Source: Rhodococcus sp. 14-2470-1b (lineage in GTDB: Bacteria > Actinomycetota > Actinomycetes > Mycobacteriales > Mycobacteriaceae). From it: a stretch of DNA of 64,000 nt. A program made the translations under genes and the position numbers. The stretch's first letter is position 1. Each line of letters starts with the position of its first letter. The DNA is taken from contig NZ_NPFY01000024.1 of assembly GCF_002259415.1 (NCBI RefSeq), forward strand, positions 1 to 64,000, in the 5' to 3' direction. Positions 25,892 to 34,261 of the stretch are shown piece by piece. Below the pieces are notes generated by a model that searched no databases, was not told the DNA's origin, and was given only the letters and a program-made list of their open reading frames with translations.

Positions 25892-26805
25892 CCGCCGAGC
25901 GCAGAGGCGACGGCTTCGACCTGATCCGCGACGCGCGGACCCCACCGGCTCGACAGATCCTCGTCCATCGTGACGATCGAGCCGTCACGCACAGCGGTGG
26001 TCGACGCCCAACCTGGCCGAGCTGCAACGGCTTCGGCCGTCACGCCGCAGCACTGGGAGTCGGCGAGGAAGACGATGTCGGGGTCGGCGGTGACGACACC
26101 TTCGTCGGACATCTGCGGATAATCGGTGCCGGCACCGTCGGCGATACTGGTCAAGCCGAACAGGCCGTAGATTCGGCCGATGAAGCTCTCGCTCGTCACC
26201 GTGTATAGCATCGAATCGAGTTCGTGGAAGTAGGTTGCGTTCGACTGCGGAACGCTCGCCACCGCGGCATCGATGCGAGTGCGCATGTCGGCGACCACTG
26301 CGTCGCCTTCGGCGTCGTGACCGGTGGCGTCGGCAATGGTCTCGATCTGGGCGTAGGTGTCGTCGATACTCGTCGCGGCGGGAAGCAGCAGTACTGGTAC
26401 TTCGGCTGCGTCCAGACCGGCGACGAGGCCGTCGATGTCGTCGGAGGCCACCACCAGATCAGGGTCGTAGCCGATGATCGCCTCCAAGCTCGGTGTGTAC
26501 GCGGACAGCTCGGTTCTCGGAGCGTCGGTCGGGAAGTCGGACTGACTGTCCACCGCGACCACCTGCTCGCCTGCACCGACGGCGAACAACGTCTCCGTCG
26601 CCGTCGGGCTCAGTGAGACAATGGATGTCGGCCTCGACTCGATGACTACGTCGGCCCCAACGGTCCTGGGAAACGTCCCGTCACCGGCGAACTGGTCCGC
26701 GGTTTGTTCGTCGGTCGTTCCGCTCCCGCACCCCGAGACAACCAAGGCAACGGCTGCCGCCGTCGCGGCCAGGACTGTCGGTATGCGCACCGGTCGATGT
26801 GTCAT
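25888..26805 (-). CDS. Siderophore/cobalamin-type ABC substrate-binding lipoprotein
   Basis: A protein of about 305 residues with a lipoprotein signal (VLAATAAAVALVVSGC) and the helical-backbone BtuF/FepB fold (RPTSIVSLSPTATETLFAVGAG, then YDPDLVVASDD). ATG 26805 is chosen over ATG 26814 because GGAGGA stands 9 bp before it but directly abuts 26814. Binding of ferric siderophore or heme-like or corrinoid ligands is the family role. No permease or ATPase gene is adjacent, so it must share a transporter encoded elsewhere. It follows the hypothetical gene at 27483 by about 20 bp. Confidence 0.83.
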   Translation of the reverse strand: MTHRPVRIPTVLAATAAAVALVVSGCGSGTTDEQTADQFAGDGTFPRTVGADVVIESRPTSIVSLSPTATETLFAVGAGEQVVAVDSQSDFPTDAPRTELSAYTPSLEAIIGYDPDLVVASDDIDGLVAGLDAAEVPVLLLPAATSIDDTYAQIETIADATGHDAEGDAVVADMRTRIDAAVASVPQSNATYFHELDSMLYTVTSESFIGRIYGLFGLTSIADGAGTDYPQMSDEGVVTADPDIVFLADSQCCGVTAEAVAARPGWASTTAVRDGSIVTMDEDLSSRWGPRVADQVEAVASALGG

Positions 26806-26826
26806 GTTCTCCATTCCTCCGACGTG

Positions 26827-27483
26827 TCAGTCGACGGTAGCGTCGTCGGCGTCCCGCAGCTGCCGATAGGCCTCGGCGAGCAGGTCGCCGGCGAGGTCGT
26901 CGTTGTGGCCGGTGGTGTCCGGTGCGCGGTCGGTCATCGAACGTGAGTTCAGGGCGTAGGCCAGGTCGTCGAATTCGTCGTCGGTGATTCCGAAGTCGAT
27001 GCCGGCCTCGTCGGTCAAGAGTGCGCCGATGTCGATTCGCCACGACCACACGTCCGTGGTGCCTGCCGTTGCTCGTGCGGCGCTGACCAGGTCGGTGGAG
27101 AAGTCGAGCTGTTCGTCGGAGTACCCGTCGGCCATGTCGGTGTTGACGGTCATTTCCAGTTCGATCGAGTCGTCCTCGTCGTTGCTGAATTCGGTGACGA
27201 CGAGAGTGTCGACTCCGCCGCAGGTGAGGGTCAGGAGGCGACGCTCGTGGGCGGGGGAGTCTCCCGCGGGAAGCGCGGCGACGGTCCACCCGTGCCGGAC
27301 GGTGTTCGCCGGGTCGGAGATGGTGGCGTTGACGTAGTCCGCGACGATGTTGCGGATGTCGGGATAGGCGATGTGATCGGACAGTTCCCAGTACCTCGTT
27401 CGGTGGCCGGATACCGTGCCGGTCAGCACCGTCGTGCGCTGGGCTCGTTCGGTCGGAAAGGTGAAACGCTCGGTTGCCGCCAT
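26827..27483 (-). CDS. Hypothetical protein
   Basis: I do not recognise a family in this 218-residue acidic, soluble protein. It has no signal peptide and no membrane segment. It reads as a mixed alpha/beta protein (RLLTLTCGGVDTLVVTEFSNDEDDSIELEMTV) with a C-terminal helix rich in Asp. The part around VWSWRIDIGALLTDEAGIDFG looks like a ligand-binding or immunity-type fold but is not diagnostic. ATG 27483 (MAATERFTF) is chosen over the extension to 27564. It is probably co-transcribed with the downstream lipoprotein gene. Confidence 0.6.
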   Translation of the reverse strand: MAATERFTFPTERAQRTTVLTGTVSGHRTRYWELSDHIAYPDIRNIVADYVNATISDPANTVRHGWTVAALPAGDSPAHERRLLTLTCGGVDTLVVTEFSNDEDDSIELEMTVNTDMADGYSDEQLDFSTDLVSAARATAGTTDVWSWRIDIGALLTDEAGIDFGITDDEFDDLAYALNSRSMTDRAPDTTGHNDDLAGDLLAEAYRQLRDADDATVD

Positions 27484-27642
27484 GACTGACGATCCAACTA
27501 CATGCGGGCAACCATTCCCAATCGATCGTCCTGTCGGTACGAAATTCGACTGCAGCTGGTTCATCCACAGGCGTTCTCGTTATCCACAGGCGGCCGTTCG
27601 CCGAGGGTTGGACGCGCCGACGACGGTGCAGAGTGACGAGCC

Positions 27643-28479
27643 ATGGGGGTCTACACGCGTGCACAACTGGAGAGTCAGGGGATTGCACGGTCCGGGATCG
27701 CACGGAGGGTACGGACCGGTCGCTTGATCAGGGTCCTTCCTCGGATCTACTCGGATCCCGATCCGTCCTACTTCGACCTGTGCACCGCCCTCACCCTGTG
27801 GCGGAGCGATGCAGTACTCAGTCACGACAGCGCAGCGTGGCTCTGGGGCCTGCTCGACGACGAGCCGTCGACGGTTCACGCGACCGTGCCGGTATCGGTA
27901 CGGGTCAGCCGTGTCGACGGATTCGTGCTGCACCGCCGGTCCGTGTCGTCGACCGAAAGGCACGGGCTACCGGTGGTATTCGCCGCGCAGTGCTTCGTGG
28001 ACGTCGCGTCCACATTGGCCGGTGATCCGCTCGACCAGTTCTTCGACCGCAATATGGGCGCACGGGTGTCATGGCGAGCGGTCACCGACCACATCGTTGC
28101 CACGAAAGGAATGAAGGGCATGCGTGAGGTTCGTCGTCAGTTGGAACACTGTTGCCCAGGCACGTTCTCCGAACCGGAGCGGATGGTCGCCAGGGCCGTC
28201 CGCGCTCGCGGTGTTCGGATGAACATCAACGCACCCATCGGCCCGTACTTCGGAGATCTCGTGGACTATCTCGCCAAGGTCGACGTGGAGATCGATGGGC
28301 GTGAATACCACATCGCGCCCGGACCTTTCGACAACGACAGGGTCAGGCAGAACTGGATGATCCTCGACAACTGGTTGGTGCTCCGCTACTCCGCTGCGAC
28401 GGTGTACCGCGATGTCGACGCCGTGGCGGATCAGATCGTCGGCGTTGTGCGGCGCCGTAGACGCAACAGGGGTGCCTGA
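27643..28479 (+). CDS. AbiEi-like winged-helix plus DUF559-like nuclease-fold protein
   Basis: A 278-residue protein. The N-terminal half has the type IV antitoxin-like start (YTRAQLESQGIARSGIARRVRTGRLIRV, then HDSAAWLWGLL) common in actinobacterial AbiEi-related proteins. The C-terminal half has the DUF559/Vsr-like core (VDVEIDGREYH, RVRQNWMILDNWLVLRYSAATVYRD), a PD-(D/E)xK-type fold. No AbiEii toxin gene is adjacent, so a functional toxin-antitoxin pair is not supported. This architecture is usually annotated as hypothetical and its function is unknown. Confidence 0.65.
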   Translation: MGVYTRAQLESQGIARSGIARRVRTGRLIRVLPRIYSDPDPSYFDLCTALTLWRSDAVLSHDSAAWLWGLLDDEPSTVHATVPVSVRVSRVDGFVLHRRSVSSTERHGLPVVFAAQCFVDVASTLAGDPLDQFFDRNMGARVSWRAVTDHIVATKGMKGMREVRRQLEHCCPGTFSEPERMVARAVRARGVRMNINAPIGPYFGDLVDYLAKVDVEIDGREYHIAPGPFDNDRVRQNWMILDNWLVLRYSAATVYRDVDAVADQIVGVVRRRRRNRGA

Positions 28480-28542
28480 CGCTCCATTCTTTCGACGAAT
28501 CTGCGGTTTTCCGCGCTTTCGACTCGATAGTGGAGCATCAGG
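28475..28542. repeat. Long-range imperfect stem after the AbiEi-like gene
   Basis: CCTGACGCTCCA (28475-28486) pairs with TGGAGCATCAGG (28531-28542) with one mismatch. An inner GCGG-TTTT-CCGC hairpin lies at 28503-28514. It begins at the stop codon of the preceding gene and could act as a 3'-end structure or terminator. Confidence 0.35.
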
Positions 28543-28696
28543 ATCGGGCCTGAACTGGGCCAACTTACACGGATGTCATTCTGCTGCTTGTGTATTTGTC
28601 GTGCGCGGACGCCTTGCAAGAAGCGAGGATTTACGTAACACTCACCCCATCAGTCTCATGAGTAACACGAGTCACACGACACGGTGGGGAGCGTTC

Positions 28697-29947
28697 ATGC
28701 GCGCACGTACTCGGCAGATGGCGATCGGCGCTGTACTTACCCTCGCGGCGAGCGGACTCACGGTTCTCTCGTCACCCACCGCCAGTGCAGAACCGTGCGG
28801 AGGCATCGGTGGACCGGGCTCGTCGCCGCTGTTCGGGTCGTCGGGCAGTGCGGGTGGTGGCCCCGAGAAGAATCCGCGGGGCCCGCAGGGCCAGCTTCCC
28901 GCGATCTCCGGCAACGCGACGTCGGTTGCATGGGTCACCGGGCCGTTGAGCCCCAACAACACCTACGACCGGTTCGGCATCTCCGGGACGGATTTGGGCA
29001 TCAGCTGGGACAACGGGTCCGGGCAGACGCTGATGGCGTTCGGTGACACGTTCGGCAATTGCTCGGTGACCGGGGCGCAGTGGCGAAGCAACGTTCTCCT
29101 GCGGTCGGACGACAAGAATCTCGCCGACGGCATCACCGTCGCCGACGGAGTTCCGGGCGATTCCACGTCGGGCGCGGTCGTGGAACCGGCAGGATTCGCC
29201 AGCGAGGTCGTTCCCAGCCTGGGTGTCGCAGGCGTCGAGGACACCGTCATTCCTACTGCGGCCATCTCGATCGGCGCTGTGCAGTACATGAACTACATGT
29301 CGGTGCGCTCGTGGGGAGCGCCCGGTCGTTGGGTCACCAACTTCTCCGCGATCGCGATGTCGAGGGACAACGGGCAGACCTGGCAGACTGCGCCCGCGAC
29401 GATCCGGGTCAACGCAGGCATCACGATTCCAGCGTTCCCTCAGGTCGAGGAGAGCAACGGCAAGTATCAGATGAACGCGTACGCGAAGGGTCAGGACGGC
29501 TACATCTACCAATTCGGTACGCCCAACGGTCGTTTCGGTGCCGCGTTCGTTGCCCGCGTGAAGCCGGAGGAGATCCTCGACCTGACGAAGTACGAGTACT
29601 CGACGCAGGATCAGGCCAAGCCCTGGTCGACGAATGTGGCCGATTCGAAGTCGGTGGTGACGGAACCCGTCAGCGAATTGTCGGTGGCCTGGAACGAGAC
29701 GTTGAAGCGGTATGTCATGTTGTACGGCAACGAGGTGGACCGGACCATCGTGGCCCGCACATCGGAGAAGCCCGAGGGGCCGTGGAGTGCGCCGAAGACG
29801 CTCCTGAACAGCTGGCAGACCAACGGCGGAATCTATGCGCCGTACATCCACCCACTGTCCAGCGGCAACGACCTCTACTTCACCGCGTCACGATGGTCTG
29901 ACTACAACGTGCTGCTCCTGCGGACCAACGTCGACGTACTGAAGTAG
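28697..29947 (+). CDS. Secreted DUF4185 protein, GH183-type endo-D-arabinanase-like
   Basis: A 416-residue exported protein: a Sec signal (AIGAVLTLAASGLTVLSSPTASA), a Gly/Pro-rich linker, then a five-bladed-propeller-like DUF4185 domain (FGISGTDLGISWDN, LMAFGDTFGNC, NYMSVRSWG, WNETLKRYVMLYGNE). As I recall, DUF4185 proteins from mycobacteria were shown to cleave D-arabinan and were placed in GH183. In a mycolate-bearing actinomycete the likely substrate is arabinogalactan or lipoarabinomannan arabinan. ATG 28697 has GGGGAG upstream. The longer frame from 28412 is a shadow. Confidence 0.82.
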   Translation: MRARTRQMAIGAVLTLAASGLTVLSSPTASAEPCGGIGGPGSSPLFGSSGSAGGGPEKNPRGPQGQLPAISGNATSVAWVTGPLSPNNTYDRFGISGTDLGISWDNGSGQTLMAFGDTFGNCSVTGAQWRSNVLLRSDDKNLADGITVADGVPGDSTSGAVVEPAGFASEVVPSLGVAGVEDTVIPTAAISIGAVQYMNYMSVRSWGAPGRWVTNFSAIAMSRDNGQTWQTAPATIRVNAGITIPAFPQVEESNGKYQMNAYAKGQDGYIYQFGTPNGRFGAAFVARVKPEEILDLTKYEYSTQDQAKPWSTNVADSKSVVTEPVSELSVAWNETLKRYVMLYGNEVDRTIVARTSEKPEGPWSAPKTLLNSWQTNGGIYAPYIHPLSSGNDLYFTASRWSDYNVLLLRTNVDVLK

Positions 29948-29980
29948 CCGAGTCCCGCACCGGTTGATCCGATCGTGTCA

Positions 29981-30007
29981 CCTCACACATGAGACGGCTG
30001 TGTCGTC
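29981..30007 (+). promoter_or_regulatory. Candidate ECF41-type promoter
   Basis: CCTCACA (29981-29987) and CGTC (30004-30007) are 16 bp apart, matching the remembered ECF41 consensus TGTCACA-N16-CGTC at 5/7 and 4/4 positions. It lies 31 bp upstream of the oxidoreductase start and so could drive the oxidoreductase-sigJ operon. A TGTCACC variant sits at 29976 but with the wrong spacing. Confidence 0.4.
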
Positions 30008-30038
30008 GTAGGGGTACAGACACAATCGGAGGCGGGAC

Positions 30039-31376
30039 ATGACAGAGATCCTCATCGTCGGCGGCGGATACGCCGGGCTCTACACAGCGCTGAATCTCGA
30101 GAAGAAGCTTCACCGCGACGAGGCGCACGTGACTCTGGTGGATCCTCGCCCCTACATGACCTACCAGCCGTTTCTACCCGAGGTGGTCTCCGGTGCGATC
30201 GAGCCGAGGCACACCGTCGTGTCGCTGCGGCGGCACCTGCGTCGAACCACCCTCGTTGCTGCCACCGTGGACCGGATCGATCATGCACGCAAGACCGTCC
30301 GAGCTCACGGCCTCGACGGCCGCGACCTCGAACTGAACTACGACATCGTCGTGGTCACGGCCGGTGCCGTCACGCGGACGTTCCCCATTCCGGGCCTCGT
30401 CGACGAAGCAATCGGCATGAAGAACGTCGAGGAGGCCGTCGCGATCCGGGACAGGCTGCTCACCGCATTCGACCGGGCAGCCGCTCTGCCCGACGGCCCC
30501 GAGCGTGCCCGCCTGCTGACGGTGACGTTCGTGGGCGGTGGATTCTCGGGAGTCGAGGGCTTTGCAGAGGCGCTGTCTCTGGCGACGGAGCAACTGCCGT
30601 ACTACCCGGAGATCGGAGCCCGCGAGCTTGCATTCCACCTTGTCGAGGCGCAGGGCAGGATCCTGCCCGAGGTGAGCGACGGGTCGGGACGCTGGGTCGT
30701 CCGGCATCTGCGGGATCGCGGTGCGCACGTGCACCTGAACGCCCAGATGGTGTCGGCCGTCGGCGGACACGTGGTGTTGTCGACGGGGGAGGAGTTCGAC
30801 TCGGATCTGATCGTCTGGACTGCAGGCAACGCCGCGAACGGCGTTGTTGCACGGCACACGGACCTCCCCGTCGACGCACGAGGATTTCTCGTGACCCGCG
30901 CCGACCTACGCGTCGGAACCGAGGAAGAGATCGTCGCCGACGCGTGGGCGGCGGGCGACAACGCGGTAGTGCCGGACCTTGCCGTCGGGCACGGAGCGAC
31001 GACCGTTCCCAATGCGCAACACGCGGTTCGGCAGGCAAAAAGGTTGGCGTCCAACATCGTCGAGAGCGTGCGAGGTCGTGAACCGAAGGAGTACGTGCAC
31101 AGTAGCCTCGGGGTCGTCGCCACTCTCGGACGAGGACACGGTCTGTTCCAGTACAAGTGGATCGTCGTCAAAGGATGGCCCGCATGGGCGATGCACCGCG
31201 GGTATCACGTCCTTGCGGTACCGACGTGGGAGCGCAAGGTCCGCGTTCTGCTCGGCTGGGTCGGCGCGTTCGTCGGACGCAGGGACATCGCGTCGCTCGC
31301 GGCGACCGTCGCGCCTCGCCGGGCGTTCACCAGTTCAGGAGTGGAGCCCACCCCGCCCACCGAGAGGGTGGCATGA
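30039..31376 (+). CDS. FAD/NAD-dependent oxidoreductase, type II NADH dehydrogenase-like
   Basis: A 445-residue flavoprotein with an N-terminal FAD motif ILIVGGGYAGLYTALNLE, a second nucleotide motif VTFVGGGFSGVEGFAEAL, the AAGDNAVV-type FAD contact (WAAGDNAVVP) and a C-terminal hydrophobic, membrane-attaching segment (VLLGWVGAFVGRRDIASLAA). This fits the NDH-2 family, which passes electrons from NADH to quinone. Only 7 bp separate it from the ECF41 sigma gene, the usual arrangement in which such sigma factors sit beside an oxidoreductase, epimerase or carboxymuconolactone decarboxylase. Confidence 0.85.
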   Translation: MTEILIVGGGYAGLYTALNLEKKLHRDEAHVTLVDPRPYMTYQPFLPEVVSGAIEPRHTVVSLRRHLRRTTLVAATVDRIDHARKTVRAHGLDGRDLELNYDIVVVTAGAVTRTFPIPGLVDEAIGMKNVEEAVAIRDRLLTAFDRAAALPDGPERARLLTVTFVGGGFSGVEGFAEALSLATEQLPYYPEIGARELAFHLVEAQGRILPEVSDGSGRWVVRHLRDRGAHVHLNAQMVSAVGGHVVLSTGEEFDSDLIVWTAGNAANGVVARHTDLPVDARGFLVTRADLRVGTEEEIVADAWAAGDNAVVPDLAVGHGATTVPNAQHAVRQAKRLASNIVESVRGREPKEYVHSSLGVVATLGRGHGLFQYKWIVVKGWPAWAMHRGYHVLAVPTWERKVRVLLGWVGAFVGRRDIASLAATVAPRRAFTSSGVEPTPPTERVA

Positions 31377-31383
31377 TCCGGTG

Positions 31384-32301
31384 ATGGCCGACGAGACCGA
31401 GTCCTTGCCTGCACATCTCGGCGACGTCCACGACGAGCGACGCAGGTTGTTGTCGATGGCCTATCGGATGACCGGAACGCTCTCCGACGCCGAGGACGTG
31501 GTGCAGGAGACGTATCTGCGGTGGTATCGACTGAACGAGGAGGAACGGGCGGAGATCGTCAATCCGGCTGCGTGGTTGACACGAGTGGGTAGTCGGGTGG
31601 CACTCGACCTCCTCGGTTCTGCGCGGGCGAGGCGTGAACGCTATGTCGGTGAGTGGCTTCCGGAGCCTGTGCCGGCCGACTTGTTCGCGGGAACGGCGAC
31701 GGAGGTCGATCCGGCAGACCGCGTCACCCTCGACGACGCCGTCAGCACTGCGCTTCTGGTGGTACTCGAAGCGATGACTCCTGCCGAACGTGTGGCGTTC
31801 GTACTGCACGACGTGTTCGCGGTGCCCTTCGACGAGATCGCGGGTATCGTCGGCCGCACTCCTGCAGCAACGCGGCAATTGGCGTCGGCCGCTCGACGGC
31901 ATGTCCGCGAGCAACGCTCGACGCTCGTGGCGGAATCCGATCATGATGCAACGGTTCGCTCTTTTTTGGCGGCCAGCCGCGGCGGCGACATCGGCGAGCT
32001 GATGAAGGTGCTGGCCCCTGACGTGACTTTGCGTTCCGACGGTGGAGGATTCGTCAGTGCTGCCAGACGGCCGGTTCTCGGCTCCGACCGCGTGGCGCGG
32101 TTCGTGCTCGGTGTCGTCGCGAAGCAGCCCGCTCTGCGTGTCGAGGAGACCCGGATGGCGGACGGCCTCGGTTATCGACTTCTGGCGGATCATCGGACAA
32201 TCGGGACGGCCAACTTCCGCGTCGTGGACGGCCGCATCGTCGACGTCTGGTTCATGCTGAACCCGGAGAAGTTGACCAGCTGGCTGCCGCGAAACATCTG
32301 A
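31384..32301 (+). CDS. sigJ: ECF41-type RNA polymerase sigma factor (SigJ-like)
   Basis: A 305-residue sigma factor. Sigma region 2 (RRLLSMAYRMTGTLSDAEDVVQET) and region 4 (VVLEAMTPAERVAFVLHDVF) are followed by a SnoaL-like C-terminal extension. The extension shows the three ECF41 hallmarks: WLPEP (91-95), DGGG (219-222) and NPEKL (293-297). In ECF41 proteins the fused domain replaces a separate anti-sigma factor. ATG 31384 follows the oxidoreductase by 7 bp, so the pair is one operon, possibly under the candidate promoter at 29981. Confidence 0.9.
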   Translation: MADETESLPAHLGDVHDERRRLLSMAYRMTGTLSDAEDVVQETYLRWYRLNEEERAEIVNPAAWLTRVGSRVALDLLGSARARRERYVGEWLPEPVPADLFAGTATEVDPADRVTLDDAVSTALLVVLEAMTPAERVAFVLHDVFAVPFDEIAGIVGRTPAATRQLASAARRHVREQRSTLVAESDHDATVRSFLAASRGGDIGELMKVLAPDVTLRSDGGGFVSAARRPVLGSDRVARFVLGVVAKQPALRVEETRMADGLGYRLLADHRTIGTANFRVVDGRIVDVWFMLNPEKLTSWLPRNI

Positions 32302-32319
32302 CTCACCAACGACTTCGGA

Positions 32320-33078
32320 TCACAGAATCGTGTAACCACCGTCGACGAGGATGTCGGCGCCGTTGATCATGGCCGCGCCCGGGGAGGCCAGGAAGACAGC
32401 CACCGTGGTGATGTCCTCGGTCTCGGCGAAGCGGCCCACCGGGATACGCGCGCGCAGAGCGTCGCCCTTCGGATTGGTCCACGCGTCGCGGCCCAATGGT
32501 GTCATCACGACGGTGGGGGAGATGGTGTTGACGGTGACTCCGCGGCCGGCCCATTCGGCGGCAAGGACTTTCGTCAGACCCAGTACGCCGAATTTCGACG
32601 CACAGTAGGCCGCGTGTTCCTCGATGGCTACTGTTGCCGCCTGGGACGCGATGTTGACGATCCGGCCGCTTCCCGCAGCCAGCATGACGCGTCCGAATTC
32701 CTGACACACGAGGAACGTTCCGGTGAGGTTGACGTTCATCGTCAGATTCCAGAAGTCGTCGGAGAGGTCCTCGGCGGCTGCGAGCCGAGCGACACCAGCG
32801 GAGTTGACCAGGATGTCCACGCGACCGAAGTCCGCGACGACGTTCTGTGCGGCGTGCGCAACCGATGATCGGTCGGCTACGTCGCACGCGACGCTGTGAG
32901 CGCCGATCTCGGCGGCCTGCTTCGCTGCCGCATCGCCGTCGCGATCGACCAGTACGACGCGTGCTCCTTGCGCGGCGTAGGCCGCGCCGATCGCTGCGCC
33001 GATGCCCGACGCGCCGCCGGTGACGACGGCGACCTTGCCGTCGAGGGAAAGATCGACGGGAGCGGGCAGTGCGGTCAT
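32320..33078 (-). CDS. SDR family oxidoreductase (GolD-like)
   Basis: A 252-residue short-chain dehydrogenase with VVTGGASGIGAA, NSAG, catalytic Ser in NIASQA and YCASK. It is the last gene on the minus strand behind the ribose-type ABC operon but is separated from the binding-protein gene by 96 bp containing a strong hairpin, so it may be expressed at a lower level or separately. The substrate is probably a polyol or sugar, by neighbourhood only. Confidence 0.85.
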   Translation of the reverse strand: MTALPAPVDLSLDGKVAVVTGGASGIGAAIGAAYAAQGARVVLVDRDGDAAAKQAAEIGAHSVACDVADRSSVAHAAQNVVADFGRVDILVNSAGVARLAAAEDLSDDFWNLTMNVNLTGTFLVCQEFGRVMLAAGSGRIVNIASQAATVAIEEHAAYCASKFGVLGLTKVLAAEWAGRGVTVNTISPTVVMTPLGRDAWTNPKGDALRARIPVGRFAETEDITTVAVFLASPGAAMINGADILVDGGYTIL

Positions 33079-33110
33079 GGAGGCGGGCCTTTCTCTACGG
33101 ATGGGTGGAA

Positions 33111-33158
33111 TTCGAGGCGGGGCGGGCTGGAGGGGGAGAGCTGCCGCCCCGCCTCGAA
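33111..33158 (-). terminator. GC-rich hairpin between ABC operon and SDR gene
   Basis: TTCGAGGCGGGGCGG and its exact 15-bp complement at 33144-33158 flank an 18-nt loop. No U-tract is evident. Its position after the binding-protein stop suggests a partial terminator or a 3' mRNA-stabilising stem that lets the binding-protein message accumulate. Confidence 0.55.
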
Positions 33159-33174
33159 GATCGGAACCGGGTAA

Positions 33175-34215
33175 TTACTGTCCGGGGATTCCCTCGTTGG
33201 CGATGTTGCCGGTCTCGAGGTTCTGGGCGGTCAGATCCACCAGCCCGTCCAGGAATGCCTGACGGTCGGTCACGACGTGCTCGATGGCGACATCGACGTT
33301 GTCGGCCGTGATGGCGGGCATGACGTACACCGGTGCGGTGTCGACGTCTTCGCCCTTGGCGATCTTGTTGGCAACCGCGAGACCCGCCGAGAGTTCGACA
33401 GTGCCGTTCTGCAGCGAGGTGCCGATGAATTCACCGCTCTTGACCGCGTTCAGGCCGTCCTCGATGCCGTCGATGCCCACGATGGGGACGTCGGTGCGTC
33501 CGGCTTCCTTGAGTGCTTGCAGCGCGCCGAGGCCCATGTCGTCGTTCTGTGCGACGACGCCGTCGATCTGATCGCCGAAGCTCGAGAGCCAGTTCTTCGT
33601 CTTGTTGACGGCTTCGTCGCGCTTCCAGTTGGCGGTGTCCTTGGCGAGCACCTTGATGTCCGGGTACTTCGCCAGAACCTGGTCGATGCCCGCGCCACGG
33701 TTGATCTCGCCGGAGCCACCGAGCGGTCCCTGCAGGATGACGATGTTGCCGCGCCCGCCGAGCTCGTCGGCCATCATCTGCATTTCCTGCGCGCCTGCCG
33801 CCACGTCGTCGGGCTGAACGTTGCCGGAGATCTGATCGGTCTCGAGTTCGGCGTTCACGGCGATGACCGGAATGCCCTTGTCCTTGGCGGACTGGACCTG
33901 AGGTGCCAGCGAATCAGCCTGTGCCGGAACGACGATGATGGCGTCGACACCCTGATTGATGAGGGAGTCGACCTGGCTTGCCTGGACCGAGACGTCGTTG
34001 TTCGCCGAGTTCCACAGCAGCTCGATGTCGTTGGCCGCAGCGTAGGTTTCCATTCCTTCCTTGCCTGCGGTGATGAAGGAACTCATGTCGTACACGGTGA
34101 CGCCGATGCGCGTCTTGCCGTCCTGGGCGCTGGTGTCGCCTGCGCCGCAGGCAGTGACGCCGACGGCGAGGAGGCCCGTGGCCGCCACGGTCAGCATCTT
34201 GGAAGCAAACTTCAT
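33175..34215 (-). CDS. Sugar ABC transporter substrate-binding lipoprotein (RbsB type)
   Basis: A 346-residue periplasmic-binding-protein-1 fold protein. The signal peptide ends in the lipobox VTAC. The mature part shows [31 protein letters not shown] and [21 protein letters not shown], as in ribose/allose/polyol binding proteins. GGAGAAG precedes ATG 34215. It follows the permease gene by 46 bp. It would capture a pentose or polyol for the permease/ATPase pair upstream. Confidence 0.88.
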   Translation of the reverse strand: MKFASKMLTVAATGLLAVGVTACGAGDTSAQDGKTRIGVTVYDMSSFITAGKEGMETYAAANDIELLWNSANNDVSVQASQVDSLINQGVDAIIVVPAQADSLAPQVQSAKDKGIPVIAVNAELETDQISGNVQPDDVAAGAQEMQMMADELGGRGNIVILQGPLGGSGEINRGAGIDQVLAKYPDIKVLAKDTANWKRDEAVNKTKNWLSSFGDQIDGVVAQNDDMGLGALQALKEAGRTDVPIVGIDGIEDGLNAVKSGEFIGTSLQNGTVELSAGLAVANKIAKGEDVDTAPVYVMPAITADNVDVAIEHVVTDRQAFLDGLVDLTAQNLETGNIANEGIPGQ

Positions 34216-34261
34216 TGTTCTTCTCCGGATCGGTGGGTAGTGATGTGAGGGACGAGAGCGG

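Noticed and set aside
26806-26826. Cobalamin riboswitch before the BtuF-like gene
   Set aside because: Only 21 bp separate it from the preceding gene, too short for a B12 element.
27643-28479. Type IV AbiE toxin-antitoxin system
   Set aside because: Only an AbiEi-like half is seen. The next genes are a DUF4185 protein and, upstream, an unrelated hypothetical, so no AbiEii nucleotidyltransferase is present.
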